This document shows, piece by piece, positions 33,329 through 42,312 of a DNA stretch of 64,000 bases. The stretch lies in contig NZ_SMRO01000001.1 in the NCBI RefSeq assembly GCF_004359985.1, positions 496,001-560,000 on the forward strand, read 5' to 3'. This DNA comes from Paraburkholderia flava (lineage in GTDB: Bacteria; Pseudomonadota; Gammaproteobacteria; Burkholderiales; Burkholderiaceae). The translations under genes and the position numbers were made by a program. Numbering within the stretch: position 1 is the stretch's first letter; each line of letters starts with the position of its first letter. A model generated the notes under the pieces. It was not told the origin of the DNA, searched no databases, and saw only the letters and a program-made list of their open reading frames with translations.

Positions 33329-35035
33329 TTACGCTTTCTGCGCCGCCAGCACCTGTTGCAGGCTCTCATCGACACTCAGCTCGGACAGGATGCACGCACG
33401 CAATGTGTCGTCGGCGGCTCGTTGCAGCACGGCCAGTACGTCCGGCTTCAAACGCACCATCGCGAGCCGCCAATGCCGCGCCGCGCATTCCGCAGCGAAC
33501 GTCTTTAGCGATTCGATCGTCGTACCGTCGACGTCGGGCGACTCCTCGAGACTCAGCATCACCGTCTGAACCGGCGTGGCCGCCGCGTGCGCGAGTTGTC
33601 GCACCTTGTTCAGCACACGCTCCGTGTTCGCAAAAAACAGCTGTGCTTCGGGACGCACGATCAGCACGCCGGGAATCGTCTTCGCATCCTCGTGCATCGA
33701 TACATCGACGAAATCGTGACTGTCACGTAGACGGCCCAGCACACTGACGTTAGGCTCCGACAGCTTGCGCAGCGTCAACAACAGGCTCACACCGATCGCG
33801 GCAAGCAACCCCTGCAATACACCAAGCACAATCACCGCGAGCAGCGCGGCAATCACAACGAGACGATCCCGGCGCCACGCCCAATACGGCTTGAAGACCG
33901 ACGGATGCAGCGAATGACTGACCGCGAAGATCACGATCGCCGCGAGCACCGCTTCGGGCGTGCGCGCAAGCTGCGGCAGCAGCAGCCACACGATCAACGC
34001 GATCACGACCGCCGCGCATAGACCTGCCATGCGCGTTTGCGCGCCGGCCGCTTCGTTCGCGGATGTCGCCGAATACCCGGCGCCAACCGGCATTCCGTGA
34101 AAGAGTCCCGACACGAGATTCGCGCAACCGAGCGCAACGAGATCGCGATTCTGCGACACCGTATCGCCGTGCTTCAACGCAAAGTTGCGGATCGATCCAT
34201 ACGACTCCGCATAGAGGATCAGCATCAGCGCGAAGCCGAGTTCGATGGTCTGCATCCACGCGGCACGGTTGAGCACCGGCACGCCGAACGCAATGTTCTG
34301 CAGATCGATTTTGCCCACGACGGCAATGCCGTAGTGCTGCCAGTCGATCCAGTAACCGGCCGCGATGCCAAGCACGATGACGATCAACGTGGCCGGCGCA
34401 CGCGAACGATGCCCGACGATGAACAGGATCGCGAGCGCCGTCGCGCCGAGCGCGAGGCTGTAGAGGTTGCAGTGCGCGAGTCCGCGCAGCAGATCGAGCG
34501 CGACGTGCAGCGTGTCGCTGTGCTGGACCTGCACGACGAGAATTTTTGGCAACTGCTTGATGACGATCGTCAGTGCAAGGCCGAACGTAAAACCGCGCAA
34601 CACCGGACGCGCGATGAAATCGGACATGCCGCCCAGTCGCGCGAGGCCGGCGAGAATAAACAGCACGCCGGTCGCCGCGACGAGCGCGGCCGCCAGCGCG
34701 AGCTGCGTGGCGACGTTCGCGCCCTGCTCCGACAGCACAGTCGCGGCCAGCACCGCCGCCGACGAAGACGTCGACGATACGATCGCAAAGCGGCTGCTAC
34801 CCGTGAGCGCATAGACGATCAGCCCGGCCAGCAGCGCGATCAACCCTGCCTGCGGCGGCAGATTCGCGAGACCCGCATACGCGACGGCCTCCGGAATCAG
34901 CAGGCCCGCAATCGAAATGCCCGCAAGCGCATCGCGCACCGCGCGTTCGTTACGCGGCGCGGGCGGCTCGCTTAGCGGGGCGAAATGCGTGACATGCTGC
35001 GGCCCCGCATCGGGACGGCTCGGAGGAATGTCCAT
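33329..35035 (-). CDS. SulP family anion transporter with STAS domain
   Basis: A 568-residue inner-membrane SLC26/SulP transporter. The membrane part starts AVRDALAGISIAGLLIPEAVAYAGLANLPPQAGL, the family's first helices, and includes MPVGAGYSATSANEAAGAQTRMAGL. A cytoplasmic STAS domain occupies about residues 440-560 (IPGVLIVRPEAQLFFANTERVLNKVRQ). It moves sulfate, bicarbonate or another anion. It stands alone between an unknown membrane protein and a ParB-like gene, so the substrate is not indicated. Confidence 0.93.
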   Translation of the reverse strand: MDIPPSRPDAGPQHVTHFAPLSEPPAPRNERAVRDALAGISIAGLLIPEAVAYAGLANLPPQAGLIALLAGLIVYALTGSSRFAIVSSTSSSAAVLAATVLSEQGANVATQLALAAALVAATGVLFILAGLARLGGMSDFIARPVLRGFTFGLALTIVIKQLPKILVVQVQHSDTLHVALDLLRGLAHCNLYSLALGATALAILFIVGHRSRAPATLIVIVLGIAAGYWIDWQHYGIAVVGKIDLQNIAFGVPVLNRAAWMQTIELGFALMLILYAESYGSIRNFALKHGDTVSQNRDLVALGCANLVSGLFHGMPVGAGYSATSANEAAGAQTRMAGLCAAVVIALIVWLLLPQLARTPEAVLAAIVIFAVSHSLHPSVFKPYWAWRRDRLVVIAALLAVIVLGVLQGLLAAIGVSLLLTLRKLSEPNVSVLGRLRDSHDFVDVSMHEDAKTIPGVLIVRPEAQLFFANTERVLNKVRQLAHAAATPVQTVMLSLEESPDVDGTTIESLKTFAAECAARHWRLAMVRLKPDVLAVLQRAADDTLRACILSELSVDESLQQVLAAQKA

Positions 35036-35097
35036 ATTGTCGGCTAAAGAGAGTGCGATAAACGTGGGTTGAACTTAAACCCGGCTTTAACCTGGTC

Positions 35098-35724
35098 TTA
35101 GCCCTTCGGTGCGATCGTGCCGGACCACCCCGGCAGATAGCGCGCGTCCTGGTTATGCGCGTGATCGAGCGCCGCGTCGAGCGCTTTCGAAAAATCTTTC
35201 TTGATGCTCGCCAGCGTGATTTTCGGGCGTAGATAGTCGGCCCACAGAAATTCGCTGAACGGCGTCGTGTCCTTCGCATAGCCGCCCGCCGTGCGCAATT
35301 CGCCGGCCAGACTCCGGTAGGGATCGTCCTTCAACTCGGTCAGCACACCGGGCAGTCGCGCGTAGTCGTGCCGCGTGCCGTCGACGCCGAACGGATGCAC
35401 CCACTGGTTGTGCTCCATGATCCGCCAGAAGATCGTCTCGTCGAGCCACGACAGATCCTTGAGCAGCATCGCCTTGACATCGGTTACGCCTTCTTCGATC
35501 AGCGCGAGCCCGAGGTGATGATGATCGACGATGAAGTACTCGTTGCCGGGTCCGAGCACGGCGGGAAACCAGTGCGAGTCGATCGCGGCTTTACGGGCCT
35601 GCTTGCTGAGGCCCTTCCAGTGCTTGCGCTTCGCCTTGACCTCGCGATAGCCGACTGTCATTTGCGTCGGGCGCAATGCGTCGAGTTTGGCGGGAACGAG
35701 ATGAACATCGGTGCCGAGCGTCAT
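35098..35724 (-). CDS. ParB-like (PF08857) protein
   Basis: A 208-residue protein with a ParB/sulfiredoxin-like fold: LDALRPTQMTVGYREVKAKRKHWKGL, then FPAVLGPGNEYFIVDHHHLGLALIEEGV and the C-terminal WSGTI. The family (PF08857) is annotated as a putative ParB-like nuclease, but it lacks the helix-turn-helix of partition proteins and is not next to parA. A signal peptide is absent. A chromosome-partition role should not be assumed. A ligand-binding or nuclease role is possible. Confidence 0.85.
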   Translation of the reverse strand: MTLGTDVHLVPAKLDALRPTQMTVGYREVKAKRKHWKGLSKQARKAAIDSHWFPAVLGPGNEYFIVDHHHLGLALIEEGVTDVKAMLLKDLSWLDETIFWRIMEHNQWVHPFGVDGTRHDYARLPGVLTELKDDPYRSLAGELRTAGGYAKDTTPFSEFLWADYLRPKITLASIKKDFSKALDAALDHAHNQDARYLPGWSGTIAPKG

Positions 35725-36014
35725 GATCTCCCCCTTTCGTTGTTGAACTGTTGTCGAACCGCGATCCCGGCACGATACAGCGGAACCGGCGCGCCGTTAA
35801 TAGTCGTCGATGCCTGGGGAAGTCGTTATCCGCTTCCTTGACGATGCTTGACACGCCTGCATCGGCGAATCTTTCATGCGACCTTCACCCGGCTGTCGAT
35901 TGTTTATATGGGTAACCCTCGCATTAGCAACGCTTACGGTTGCTTAGGAAAGGTCGTTTCGCTCCCGCGCCTTCGAACGGCACACTGTGCCACCTCCTAT
36001 GCCCATCACCCGCC

Positions 36015-37133
36015 ATGAAACAGCCTCCGTTCAAGCTCGAACGCTACTTCGCCGCTCACGAATTCACCGCGAAGTATCTGCTATGCAGTTCCGATCCTGA
36101 ATCGATGTCGATCGATGAACTGCTCGCCTATGAACCCGGCTCCGCCAAAGGACTCGGCGAAACGTGGCTCGGTTACACGGAATATGCGGGCGCGCCTGCG
36201 TTGCGCGCAGAGCTCGCGAAGCACTACACGTCGATCGACGCGGATCACATCATCGTCCACACCGGCGCACAGGAAGCGATTTTCTCGTTCGTGAACACGA
36301 TGCTGGCCGCTGGCGATCATGCGATCGTGCATATGCCGGGCTATCAGTCGCACTATTCGGTGGCTCAAACGCTAGGCGTCGACATCTCGCCGTGGCGTGC
36401 TCACGAAGCAACTGGCTGGTCACTCGATCCGGATGAACTCGAAACGCTGCTACGTCCGCAGACGAAAGCGTTGCTGGTCTGTCTGCCGCATAACCCGACC
36501 GGTTATCTTCCTTCCGCAGAGTGGTTCGAAAAAATTGTCGAATTCGCGCGGCGCCACGGGCTGCTGCTCTTCTGCGATGAGGTCTATCGCGGACTCGAGC
36601 TCGACGCCGCCGATCGTTTGCCCGCAGCATGCGATGCGTACGAACGCGGCGTGTCGCTGTCCGCGCTGTCGAAATCGCATGGACTCGCGGGTCTACGGCT
36701 CGGCTGGATCGCCACGCGCGACCCCGACGTGCTCGAACGGATGAGCACCTTCAAGGACTATCTGACGATCAGCAACAGCGCACCGAGTGAGTATCTAGCA
36801 GCCATTGCCGTACGCCACACGGATGCGCTGATCGAACGTGCGACGTCGATCACGCGAGCCAATCTTGCGGTGCTGGATGAATTCTTTGCGGGCTATCCGG
36901 AGACGTTCGAATGGCGGCGTCCGAAGGCAGGCACAATCGGCTTCCCGCGACTGAAGCAACATCGCGCGGATGCGTTCTGTCTGGAACTGCTCGAAAAGAC
37001 CGGCGTATTGCTGTTGCCCAGCACGCTCGTCGACTATGGGAACAGTCATATCCGCATCGGCTTCGGAAGACGGAACATGACGCAGATTCTGCCGATCTTC
37101 GATGACTATCTGCATGGTATCGGTGCGCGCTAG
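36015..37133 (+). CDS. PLP-dependent aminotransferase, class I/II
   Basis: A 372-residue fold-type I aminotransferase. The PLP-binding motifs are HNPTGYLP near 164-171, the Asp/Tyr of LLFCDEVYRGLEL near 190-202, the Schiff-base lysine in SALSKSHGLAGLRLGW and a C-terminal Arg in IRIGFGR. Start is the ATG at 36015 (MKQPPFKLERYFA); the longer frame has no family-like sequence. Pattern and length are those of capreomycidine-synthase-like or MalY-like aminotransferases. No operon partner is present, so the substrate is open. Confidence 0.92.
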   Translation: MKQPPFKLERYFAAHEFTAKYLLCSSDPESMSIDELLAYEPGSAKGLGETWLGYTEYAGAPALRAELAKHYTSIDADHIIVHTGAQEAIFSFVNTMLAAGDHAIVHMPGYQSHYSVAQTLGVDISPWRAHEATGWSLDPDELETLLRPQTKALLVCLPHNPTGYLPSAEWFEKIVEFARRHGLLLFCDEVYRGLELDAADRLPAACDAYERGVSLSALSKSHGLAGLRLGWIATRDPDVLERMSTFKDYLTISNSAPSEYLAAIAVRHTDALIERATSITRANLAVLDEFFAGYPETFEWRRPKAGTIGFPRLKQHRADAFCLELLEKTGVLLLPSTLVDYGNSHIRIGFGRRNMTQILPIFDDYLHGIGAR

Positions 37134-37226
37134 ACTGCACTCGTCAAGCGTCTTGATCTCCGCGTCGCGCAACACACGTTCGTGACAAAACACCCCTCTC
37201 GTCACACCGCACCGTGCGCGTTTTTC

Positions 37227-37250
37227 TTCGCGCGCCGTGCCGGCACTTCG
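37227..37250 (+). promoter_or_regulatory. hrpII/PIP-box-like repeat
   Basis: TTCG (37227-37230) and TTCG (37247-37250) are 16 bases apart, matching the TTCG-N16-TTCG box recognised by AraC-type HrpB/HrpX regulators of type III secretion. It lies 145 bp before the gene at 37395. TTCG is common in this genome, so chance is quite possible. Confidence 0.3.
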
Positions 37251-37394
37251 TTGTTTTACGAGATTTTTGCGCAATGAAGAACGGAGACTGTGTGTGCGGA
37301 CAGAAGACTGTTTCTGCCCAACGACAGCACGCGTTCTACCTTCATACCGTCTGATCGAAATCCCCACGAAGGACTCTCTATCGAAAGCAGGATC

Positions 37395-38324
37395 ATGAAC
37401 AGCATCGCTCCGACTACCTCGACCCTTTCGCCTCCCATCGCGCCACGCGCCCCGGAATCGTCCAACGGATCACAACCTGCCCGCGCATCGACCCCTGCAC
37501 CGCAGGCATCCGGGAAACTGGCCACGCTCAAAGGTCCGCCACGGCCTCGCAGTTGGCCGGAAAGCCAGGTCGACAAGTCCACGCGCCGCACATCATTGCC
37601 GGCCAGGTCACCGACGAGCAACACGAGCGAGCCGCCTGTCGAAGCAGAGGCCCTCGACACGACTGCCTCTGCGGAAACACCCGGCACGTCGGCATCGGGC
37701 CGCAAGCTAACGGGGTCCCTGCAAACAGTCGTGCCGTATGTTCCGCCTGTTACGGAAGGTATTGCGGCAGTGCACTCGATTGGGGCGGGTGGCCTGGCAC
37801 TCCTTCAACCCGGCGCTCTCGACGCCTACAAGGGAACCACCGCAACCAGCGGTGTCACATGGGCAGTCGCCGCGATCGTCAGTGAAGTCGATAACTGGTT
37901 GGGGAAAGGCCCGCATAGCAAGGGCTTGTCGGCAGCGAACCTGCTCAGCTTTGGAGCGGGTGTATTGAGCGCCGTCTCTCCGTTCCTGCCGGGAAGCAAA
38001 AGCGCGTATGTCGGCATCGCGTCGGGGGCGTCATGGCTCGCGAATACGGTGGTAGTCGGGGCTCGCGCGGCCAGCCTCAAGGACACGATGACGCGCGTCA
38101 TGCAAGGCGGCAACGTGGTCGCAGGCGGCGTCGCCGCTGCGTTTACGCTGATGGCCGCGAAGGCAACGGAAGAGGGAGACAGTGCGCGTGCCGCCATCTA
38201 CACCATCGTGTCAGGGGCATTCTGGGCGCTCAGCGCAGTCGCGGGGGGAACTGCCATGAGAAGAGGCCAGCAGCTCGCATCGAAAACGGAAGAGTCGATG
38301 GAAATGCACGGCTCGCCGGTTTGA
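37395..38324 (+). CDS. Possible secreted/effector-like protein
   Basis: A 309-residue protein from MNSIAPTTSTLSPPIAP. Residues 1-110 are disordered, rich in Ser, Pro, Thr and Ala, with no signal peptide. Residues 112-290 are a Gly/Ala-rich hydrophobic domain of several amphipathic or membrane helices (AVHSIGAGGLALL, LLSFGAGVLSAVSPFL, VVAGGVAAAFTLMAAK, YTIVSGAFWALSAVAGG). A polar unstructured head followed by a membrane-inserting body is the build of many type III effectors or translocators. A TTCG-N16-TTCG box lies upstream. No secretion genes are in the window, and I do not recognise a family. Confidence 0.6.
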   Translation: MNSIAPTTSTLSPPIAPRAPESSNGSQPARASTPAPQASGKLATLKGPPRPRSWPESQVDKSTRRTSLPARSPTSNTSEPPVEAEALDTTASAETPGTSASGRKLTGSLQTVVPYVPPVTEGIAAVHSIGAGGLALLQPGALDAYKGTTATSGVTWAVAAIVSEVDNWLGKGPHSKGLSAANLLSFGAGVLSAVSPFLPGSKSAYVGIASGASWLANTVVVGARAASLKDTMTRVMQGGNVVAGGVAAAFTLMAAKATEEGDSARAAIYTIVSGAFWALSAVAGGTAMRRGQQLASKTEESMEMHGSPV

Positions 38325-38480
38325 CGCATGCACGCAGCGAATGCGAAAGGAACGGTAAGTTGTTCGGCAAAACCACGCTTCGCCCGGGTCGACTAGAATG
38401 AATGATGAAGCACGCAGCTGTCGACACACCGCGCGTGCTTCCCCCAGTTCGATCCGGGTCTAATCATCGGGAAGGTTCTT

Positions 38481-38759
38481 ATGAAAGTCTTTGCCTGTGC
38501 TGCCGCGCTGATGCTGTCAGCTGCCGTTTCTACGCCCGCGTGGTCCGATGCGAACGATGCGTCGGCAGCGACCGCTACATCGCATGTGGCCGCCGCAAAC
38601 CAGAACCCGTCGAAAGCTGCGGAGCCGGTGTTGCGCGTCGGCGTGAGCGACCCCAACACGCAACTGATCCTGCCGTGGTTTCTCGCCGACATCGTCGATG
38701 CGATCAACAACCGCACACCGCCTGCAGATCTGCTGCGCAAAGCTGGGCACGATCTTTAG
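38481..38759 (+). CDS. Small secreted hypothetical protein
   Basis: A 92-residue protein with a clear signal peptide (MKVFACAAALMLSAAVSTPAWS, cut near residue 22) and a ribosome site AAGG before the ATG. The mature part is 70 residues: an Ala/Ser-rich linker, then a compact end (VLRVGVSDPNTQLILPWFLADIVDAINNRTPPADLLRKAG). No cysteine remains in the mature protein. Family not recognised. It is convergent with the lactonase gene and followed by a strong hairpin. Confidence 0.7.
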   Translation: MKVFACAAALMLSAAVSTPAWSDANDASAATATSHVAAANQNPSKAAEPVLRVGVSDPNTQLILPWFLADIVDAINNRTPPADLLRKAGHDL

Positions 38760-38818
38760 CATGAGCGGTACGCGAACTGCGTACGCTTGACGCAGCAGTC
38801 AAACCTCATACGCTCGCT

Positions 38819-38843
38819 AAGGCCGTGACCTGCTCACGGCCTT
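38819..38843. terminator. Hairpin between convergent genes
   Basis: AAGGCCGTGA (38819-38828) and TCACGGCCTT (38834-38843) are exact complements with a 5-base loop, between the stops of the small secreted protein and the lactonase. The AA/TT ends fit a two-way terminator, though no T-run follows. Confidence 0.6.
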
Positions 38844-38852
38844 GGCGACGCA

Positions 38853-40124
38853 TCAAACCGAAGCAAACGCAATATCCGACGGACTGCCCACACCCACGTA
38901 GGTATCGGTAAAGCGCAGCTTGCCCGTCGCAATATCTGCGGCGAAAACAGCGATGTGATCGCTGCGCTGATTCAGCGCATACAGGAAGCGCCCCGATGGA
39001 TCGAAGCGAATCACGCGAGGATAATCGCCGCCGGTAGGCACTTCACGTAGACGTTCGACGCGGCCGTCGCTTGCGATACGGAACTGCACGATCGTGTCGT
39101 GCAGACGGTTCGCGACATAGATGAAGCGTCCGTCGTTCGACAGTACGATCTCCGAAGCAAAACTCGTCCCCTGGTATCCCGGCGGCAACGTCGATACCGA
39201 CTGCTTCTGCGTCAGCACGCCGGCCGCCGCATCGTATTCGTAGAACACAAGCGTCGACGCTTCTTCGGTGACTTCGTACAGGTAGCGGCCGTTCGGATGA
39301 AACGCGAGATGTCGCGGTCCCGCGCCTGCCGATGCTGCGACGAACGGCGGATCGTTCGGCGACAGTGCACCGCTCGTTGCATCGAACTTCCAGACGTACG
39401 TGCGATCGACACCGAGATCGGTCGAAATCGCAAAGCGGCCATCGGGCGAAGGCACGATCGTGTGCGCATGCGGACCGTCGTGATCGCTGATTGCAAAGCT
39501 GCCGGGCACGCCCTCCGCTGCATGCTGCGCACCGGCCGGTGCCTGCGGACGTTGCACCGACACCGCTTCGCCGAGCACACCGTCGACCGCAACAGGCAGC
39601 ACCGCGACGCTGCCGCTGTTGTAATTCGCCACCATCAGGAAGCGGCCGTTCGGATGCAGACTCAGGTACACGGGCCCCGCACCTTGCGAGTCGACTGTGT
39701 TGATCGGCTGCAGCGCGCCGGTGCCCTGCTCGATCGTATAGGCGGTGACCGAGCCGTTCGTCGTGCCGTTGTAGTTCTTCACCTCGCTGACCGCGAACAG
39801 AAAACGTTGCGACGGATCGACGAGCAACGCGCTAGGGTTTTCGATGCCGCGCTGCGGTTCGAGCGCATCGAGCTTGCCCGTTTGACGATCGACCCGAAAG
39901 CGATGAATGCCGAGACCGTTCGGCGTATAGGTGCCTACGTAAGCGAATAACGGCTTGCCGGTCTGCGCGGCGGCGACCGACTTCGCTCGCGCATGGGCGA
40001 CGGGCTGGGACGGCGTCGCGGCCATCGAACCCATCGCCGACCATGCGGCCAACGCGCTTGCGCTCTTCAACCAGACGCGGCGCGTCTGTTGTGCAGGCAC
40101 GCCTGCATCCCGAACCTTGCTCAT
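38853..40124 (-). CDS. Exported lactonase-family beta-propeller (Pgl-like)
   Basis: A 423-residue seven-bladed propeller of the 6-phosphogluconolactonase/lactonase family. A twin-arginine leader (TRRVWLKSASALAAW, residues 14-28) precedes the domain, which starts at LFAYVGTYTPNGLGIHRF. Repeated blade signatures are GPVYLSLHPNGRFLMVANYNSG, GPHAHTIVPSPDGRF, GPRHLAFHPNGRYLYEV and YPRVIRFDPSGRFLYALNQ. Start at 40124 is set by AAAAGG before MSKVRDAG. Export makes a role in the oxidative pentose pathway unlikely; a periplasmic sugar-lactone or muconolactone-type substrate is more reasonable. Confidence 0.9.
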   Translation of the reverse strand: MSKVRDAGVPAQQTRRVWLKSASALAAWSAMGSMAATPSQPVAHARAKSVAAAQTGKPLFAYVGTYTPNGLGIHRFRVDRQTGKLDALEPQRGIENPSALLVDPSQRFLFAVSEVKNYNGTTNGSVTAYTIEQGTGALQPINTVDSQGAGPVYLSLHPNGRFLMVANYNSGSVAVLPVAVDGVLGEAVSVQRPQAPAGAQHAAEGVPGSFAISDHDGPHAHTIVPSPDGRFAISTDLGVDRTYVWKFDATSGALSPNDPPFVAASAGAGPRHLAFHPNGRYLYEVTEEASTLVFYEYDAAAGVLTQKQSVSTLPPGYQGTSFASEIVLSNDGRFIYVANRLHDTIVQFRIASDGRVERLREVPTGGDYPRVIRFDPSGRFLYALNQRSDHIAVFAADIATGKLRFTDTYVGVGSPSDIAFASV

Positions 40125-40341
40125 CGTTTGCCTTTTGGAGAATGACGAACCGACGTTGGCCGAAACGGAACAGGCACGCGTCACATGCGTCGCGCGAATG
40201 CGTGTTCCACAATTACGGTATACATGACCCAGCTGCGCATTAGTCTAGCAGGCCATGACCGCGCGTCAATATCGAAACGCCTCGGCGTGATGTGCGAAGG
40301 GAAACGAAGAGAGGAGAAAAAGGAATTCAGGCCGGGCCGCG

Positions 40342-41007
40342 TCAGGCCGCGTGAGCGATCGTATTGCGCGGCAGCGCAATCCGTCGCGACCACGTTGCAA
40401 GCGCACGCGACGCGACCGCCGGCTTGCACAGAATCGCGCTTTCGTAGCGCTTGCCGTCGAACTGCATACAGTCGGCGATACGGAAGCCCTGGCTTCGATA
40501 GAACGCAATCAGATGCGCGGCGGCATGCGGTGTATCGAGCGCGAGTTCCGCGTAGCCGCGTGTCGCAGCCCAGTGATCGGCGAGTGCGAGCATCAGCGTG
40601 CCGATGCCGCGCTTTTGCCACGCCGGATCGATGCCGATCTGCCGCACGCTTGCGACGTCGTCGCGTCGATAAAGCTCGCATTGCGACGCGCGATCCGGTG
40701 CTTCGAGCGTCATCGTGCCGACGAGGCTGCCGCCGCTCACCGCGACGTGACAGTCGCCACGCATCGCACGGGATTGCGTGACCGACACGGATTGATCGAC
40801 ACACGTGCAGTCGAGTCCCATCGCACCGAGTCTTGCGAACGCGCGATGCAGCATGTCGGTCAGTTCATCGAACGAATCGCGTTCGGGATCGAAGCGTCGT
40901 ATCTCTACAGGTTCGATGCCACGGCGAACGTAGGCGACCTTCGTTCGCTGGACCGGTTTCACGTGCTTCGACACGGTCACTGCGTTGCCCCGGATCAATC
41001 GCGTCAT
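40342..41007 (-). CDS. GNAT family N-acetyltransferase
   Basis: A 221-residue protein. After about 50 N-terminal residues comes a GNAT domain: IEPVEIRRFDPERDSFDEL, then VRQIGIDPAWQKRGIGTLMLALADHWA (motif A, the Q/RxxGxG acetyl-CoA site) and AHLIAFYRSQGFRIAD (motif B). Start at 41007 has GAGGCGG upstream; the open frame further up is unlikely coding. The substrate cannot be told. It is convergent with nothing close and lies beside a small membrane protein on the same strand. Confidence 0.87.
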   Translation of the reverse strand: MTRLIRGNAVTVSKHVKPVQRTKVAYVRRGIEPVEIRRFDPERDSFDELTDMLHRAFARLGAMGLDCTCVDQSVSVTQSRAMRGDCHVAVSGGSLVGTMTLEAPDRASQCELYRRDDVASVRQIGIDPAWQKRGIGTLMLALADHWAATRGYAELALDTPHAAAHLIAFYRSQGFRIADCMQFDGKRYESAILCKPAVASRALATWSRRIALPRNTIAHAA

Positions 41008-41054
41008 GTCTGCATCCGCCTCGCGTTTCTGAAGTTCTTGAAGTGATTGCAGCT

Positions 41055-41276
41055 TCAGGAGAAGAACGTGAACGGCAACGTGGCCACCAGATAAACGGCG
41101 ATGCCAGCAGTCGGCAGACCGACCGCAATCGCGCCCGCCGCGACCACGCCGCTCGCAACGGCTGATGCGACCAGTACGCGTCGACGAACCGACCGCGCGG
41201 CGATATTCGAACGATGCCGGGAATCCGGTGACAGGTGCGTGGCACCGCCATAGCGTGGAACGTTGAAATCTGACAT
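41055..41276 (-). CDS. Small membrane protein, hypothetical
   Basis: A 73-residue frame: a polar basic head (MSDFNVPRYGGATHLSPDSRHR) and a hydrophobic hairpin (VLVASAVASGVVAAGAIAVGLPTAGIAVYLVATLPFTFF). It may be two short helices with a Gly-Leu-Pro turn. A weak GAGCGG lies before the ATG. It ends 47 bp before the GNAT gene on the same strand. Family not recognised; it may be real because the hydrophobic pattern is regular. Confidence 0.45.
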   Translation of the reverse strand: MSDFNVPRYGGATHLSPDSRHRSNIAARSVRRRVLVASAVASGVVAAGAIAVGLPTAGIAVYLVATLPFTFFS

Positions 41277-41490
41277 GACACCGCTCGTCTATTAACCGTG
41301 GACGATCGAAGTCTGACAGTCGCCGGATATCGATGTAAGAAACAGCTCGAGTAAAAACATAAAAACCGCGTATACGTCTGAACGTATCCCTCGGTCTTGA
41401 CGAATCCTTTATACGGTGCCCGTATTTCTTTGCGGAAATCTCCCTGCTGGATCGCCTACAGTTTCCGCACACCAACAAGCCGTGGATCAC

Positions 41491-42258
41491 ATGCGCGGGA
41501 ACAGAACACTCAATCGAATCGGGCAGCGTGGATTTCATCCGCTATGGCAGCCCTGCCTGCATTCACTCTGGCATCCGGCACTTGCGGCCGTATTCGGTGC
41601 ACTGCTGCTGATGAGTCCGACCGCCGGAGCCGTTGCGCAATCACTCGCGGCGCCGCCGTTCACCGCTAGCGACGCTACACCTGGCGACGCAGTGATGCCT
41701 GCATCGAACGATATCGTTGCGATGTTGCGCGACCAGTTTCGTGTAGCCCGTAACGACTCGGTTCGTATCGCGGATGCCGTGCTTGCCGAAGCGCACCGTC
41801 ATGCGATGTCGCCGGTGTTGTTGCTCGCGGTGATGTCGATCGAATCGAGTTTCGATCGTCACGCTGTAAGCGGTGCCGGTGCACGTGGCCTGATGCAGAT
41901 CATGCCGTCCGCGCATCCGCAGTTGATCGCGCATGCGAAGGATCTCTCCGATCCCGCCGTCAATGTACGCATTGGCACCACGATTCTGCGTGACTACCTC
42001 GATGCAGCAGATGGCGATCTGGATGCCGCGCTGTTTCGCTATAGCGGCGGCGGACGCGGCTACGCACGTCGTGTGATGTCGCAGATGCAGAACTTCAATG
42101 CGCGGTTGACTCGCACGGGCAGCGCGCCGGCCCAGCCAACCGATGCACGCGTACTCCCCGTTCGCTACGGACAACCCGCTACGCCATCCGGCTGCGACGC
42201 AGACACGTCAGCGGCCAGCCACGCGACAGACTGCGCGGCCACCGATTCGCAAAGCTGA
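41491..42258 (+). CDS. Lytic transglycosylase (SLT domain), exported
   Basis: A 255-residue peptidoglycan lytic transglycosylase. A hydrophobic leader lies at about residues 28-50 (HPALAAVFGALLLMSPTAGAVAQ). The SLT domain shows the catalytic Glu in VMSIESSFDRHAVSGAGARGLMQIMPS, then VNVRIGTTILRDYL and LFRYSGGGRGYARRVM. It cleaves the MurNAc-GlcNAc bond in the periplasm. The C-terminal 45 residues are low complexity, with two cysteines. Start is the ATG at 41491; GTG codons upstream are less likely. It stands alone. Confidence 0.9.
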   Translation: MRGNRTLNRIGQRGFHPLWQPCLHSLWHPALAAVFGALLLMSPTAGAVAQSLAAPPFTASDATPGDAVMPASNDIVAMLRDQFRVARNDSVRIADAVLAEAHRHAMSPVLLLAVMSIESSFDRHAVSGAGARGLMQIMPSAHPQLIAHAKDLSDPAVNVRIGTTILRDYLDAADGDLDAALFRYSGGGRGYARRVMSQMQNFNARLTRTGSAPAQPTDARVLPVRYGQPATPSGCDADTSAASHATDCAATDSQS

Positions 42259-42312
42259 TGGACAAGGTCCCGCCTGACAGGCTGATATCGAACCCGCTGT
42301 GCCGCGAAGACT

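Noticed and set aside
33025..33747. 240-codon plus-strand frame
   Set aside because: Overlaps the convergent SulP gene end and has shadow composition; the alternative frame at 32831-33316 gives membrane helices.
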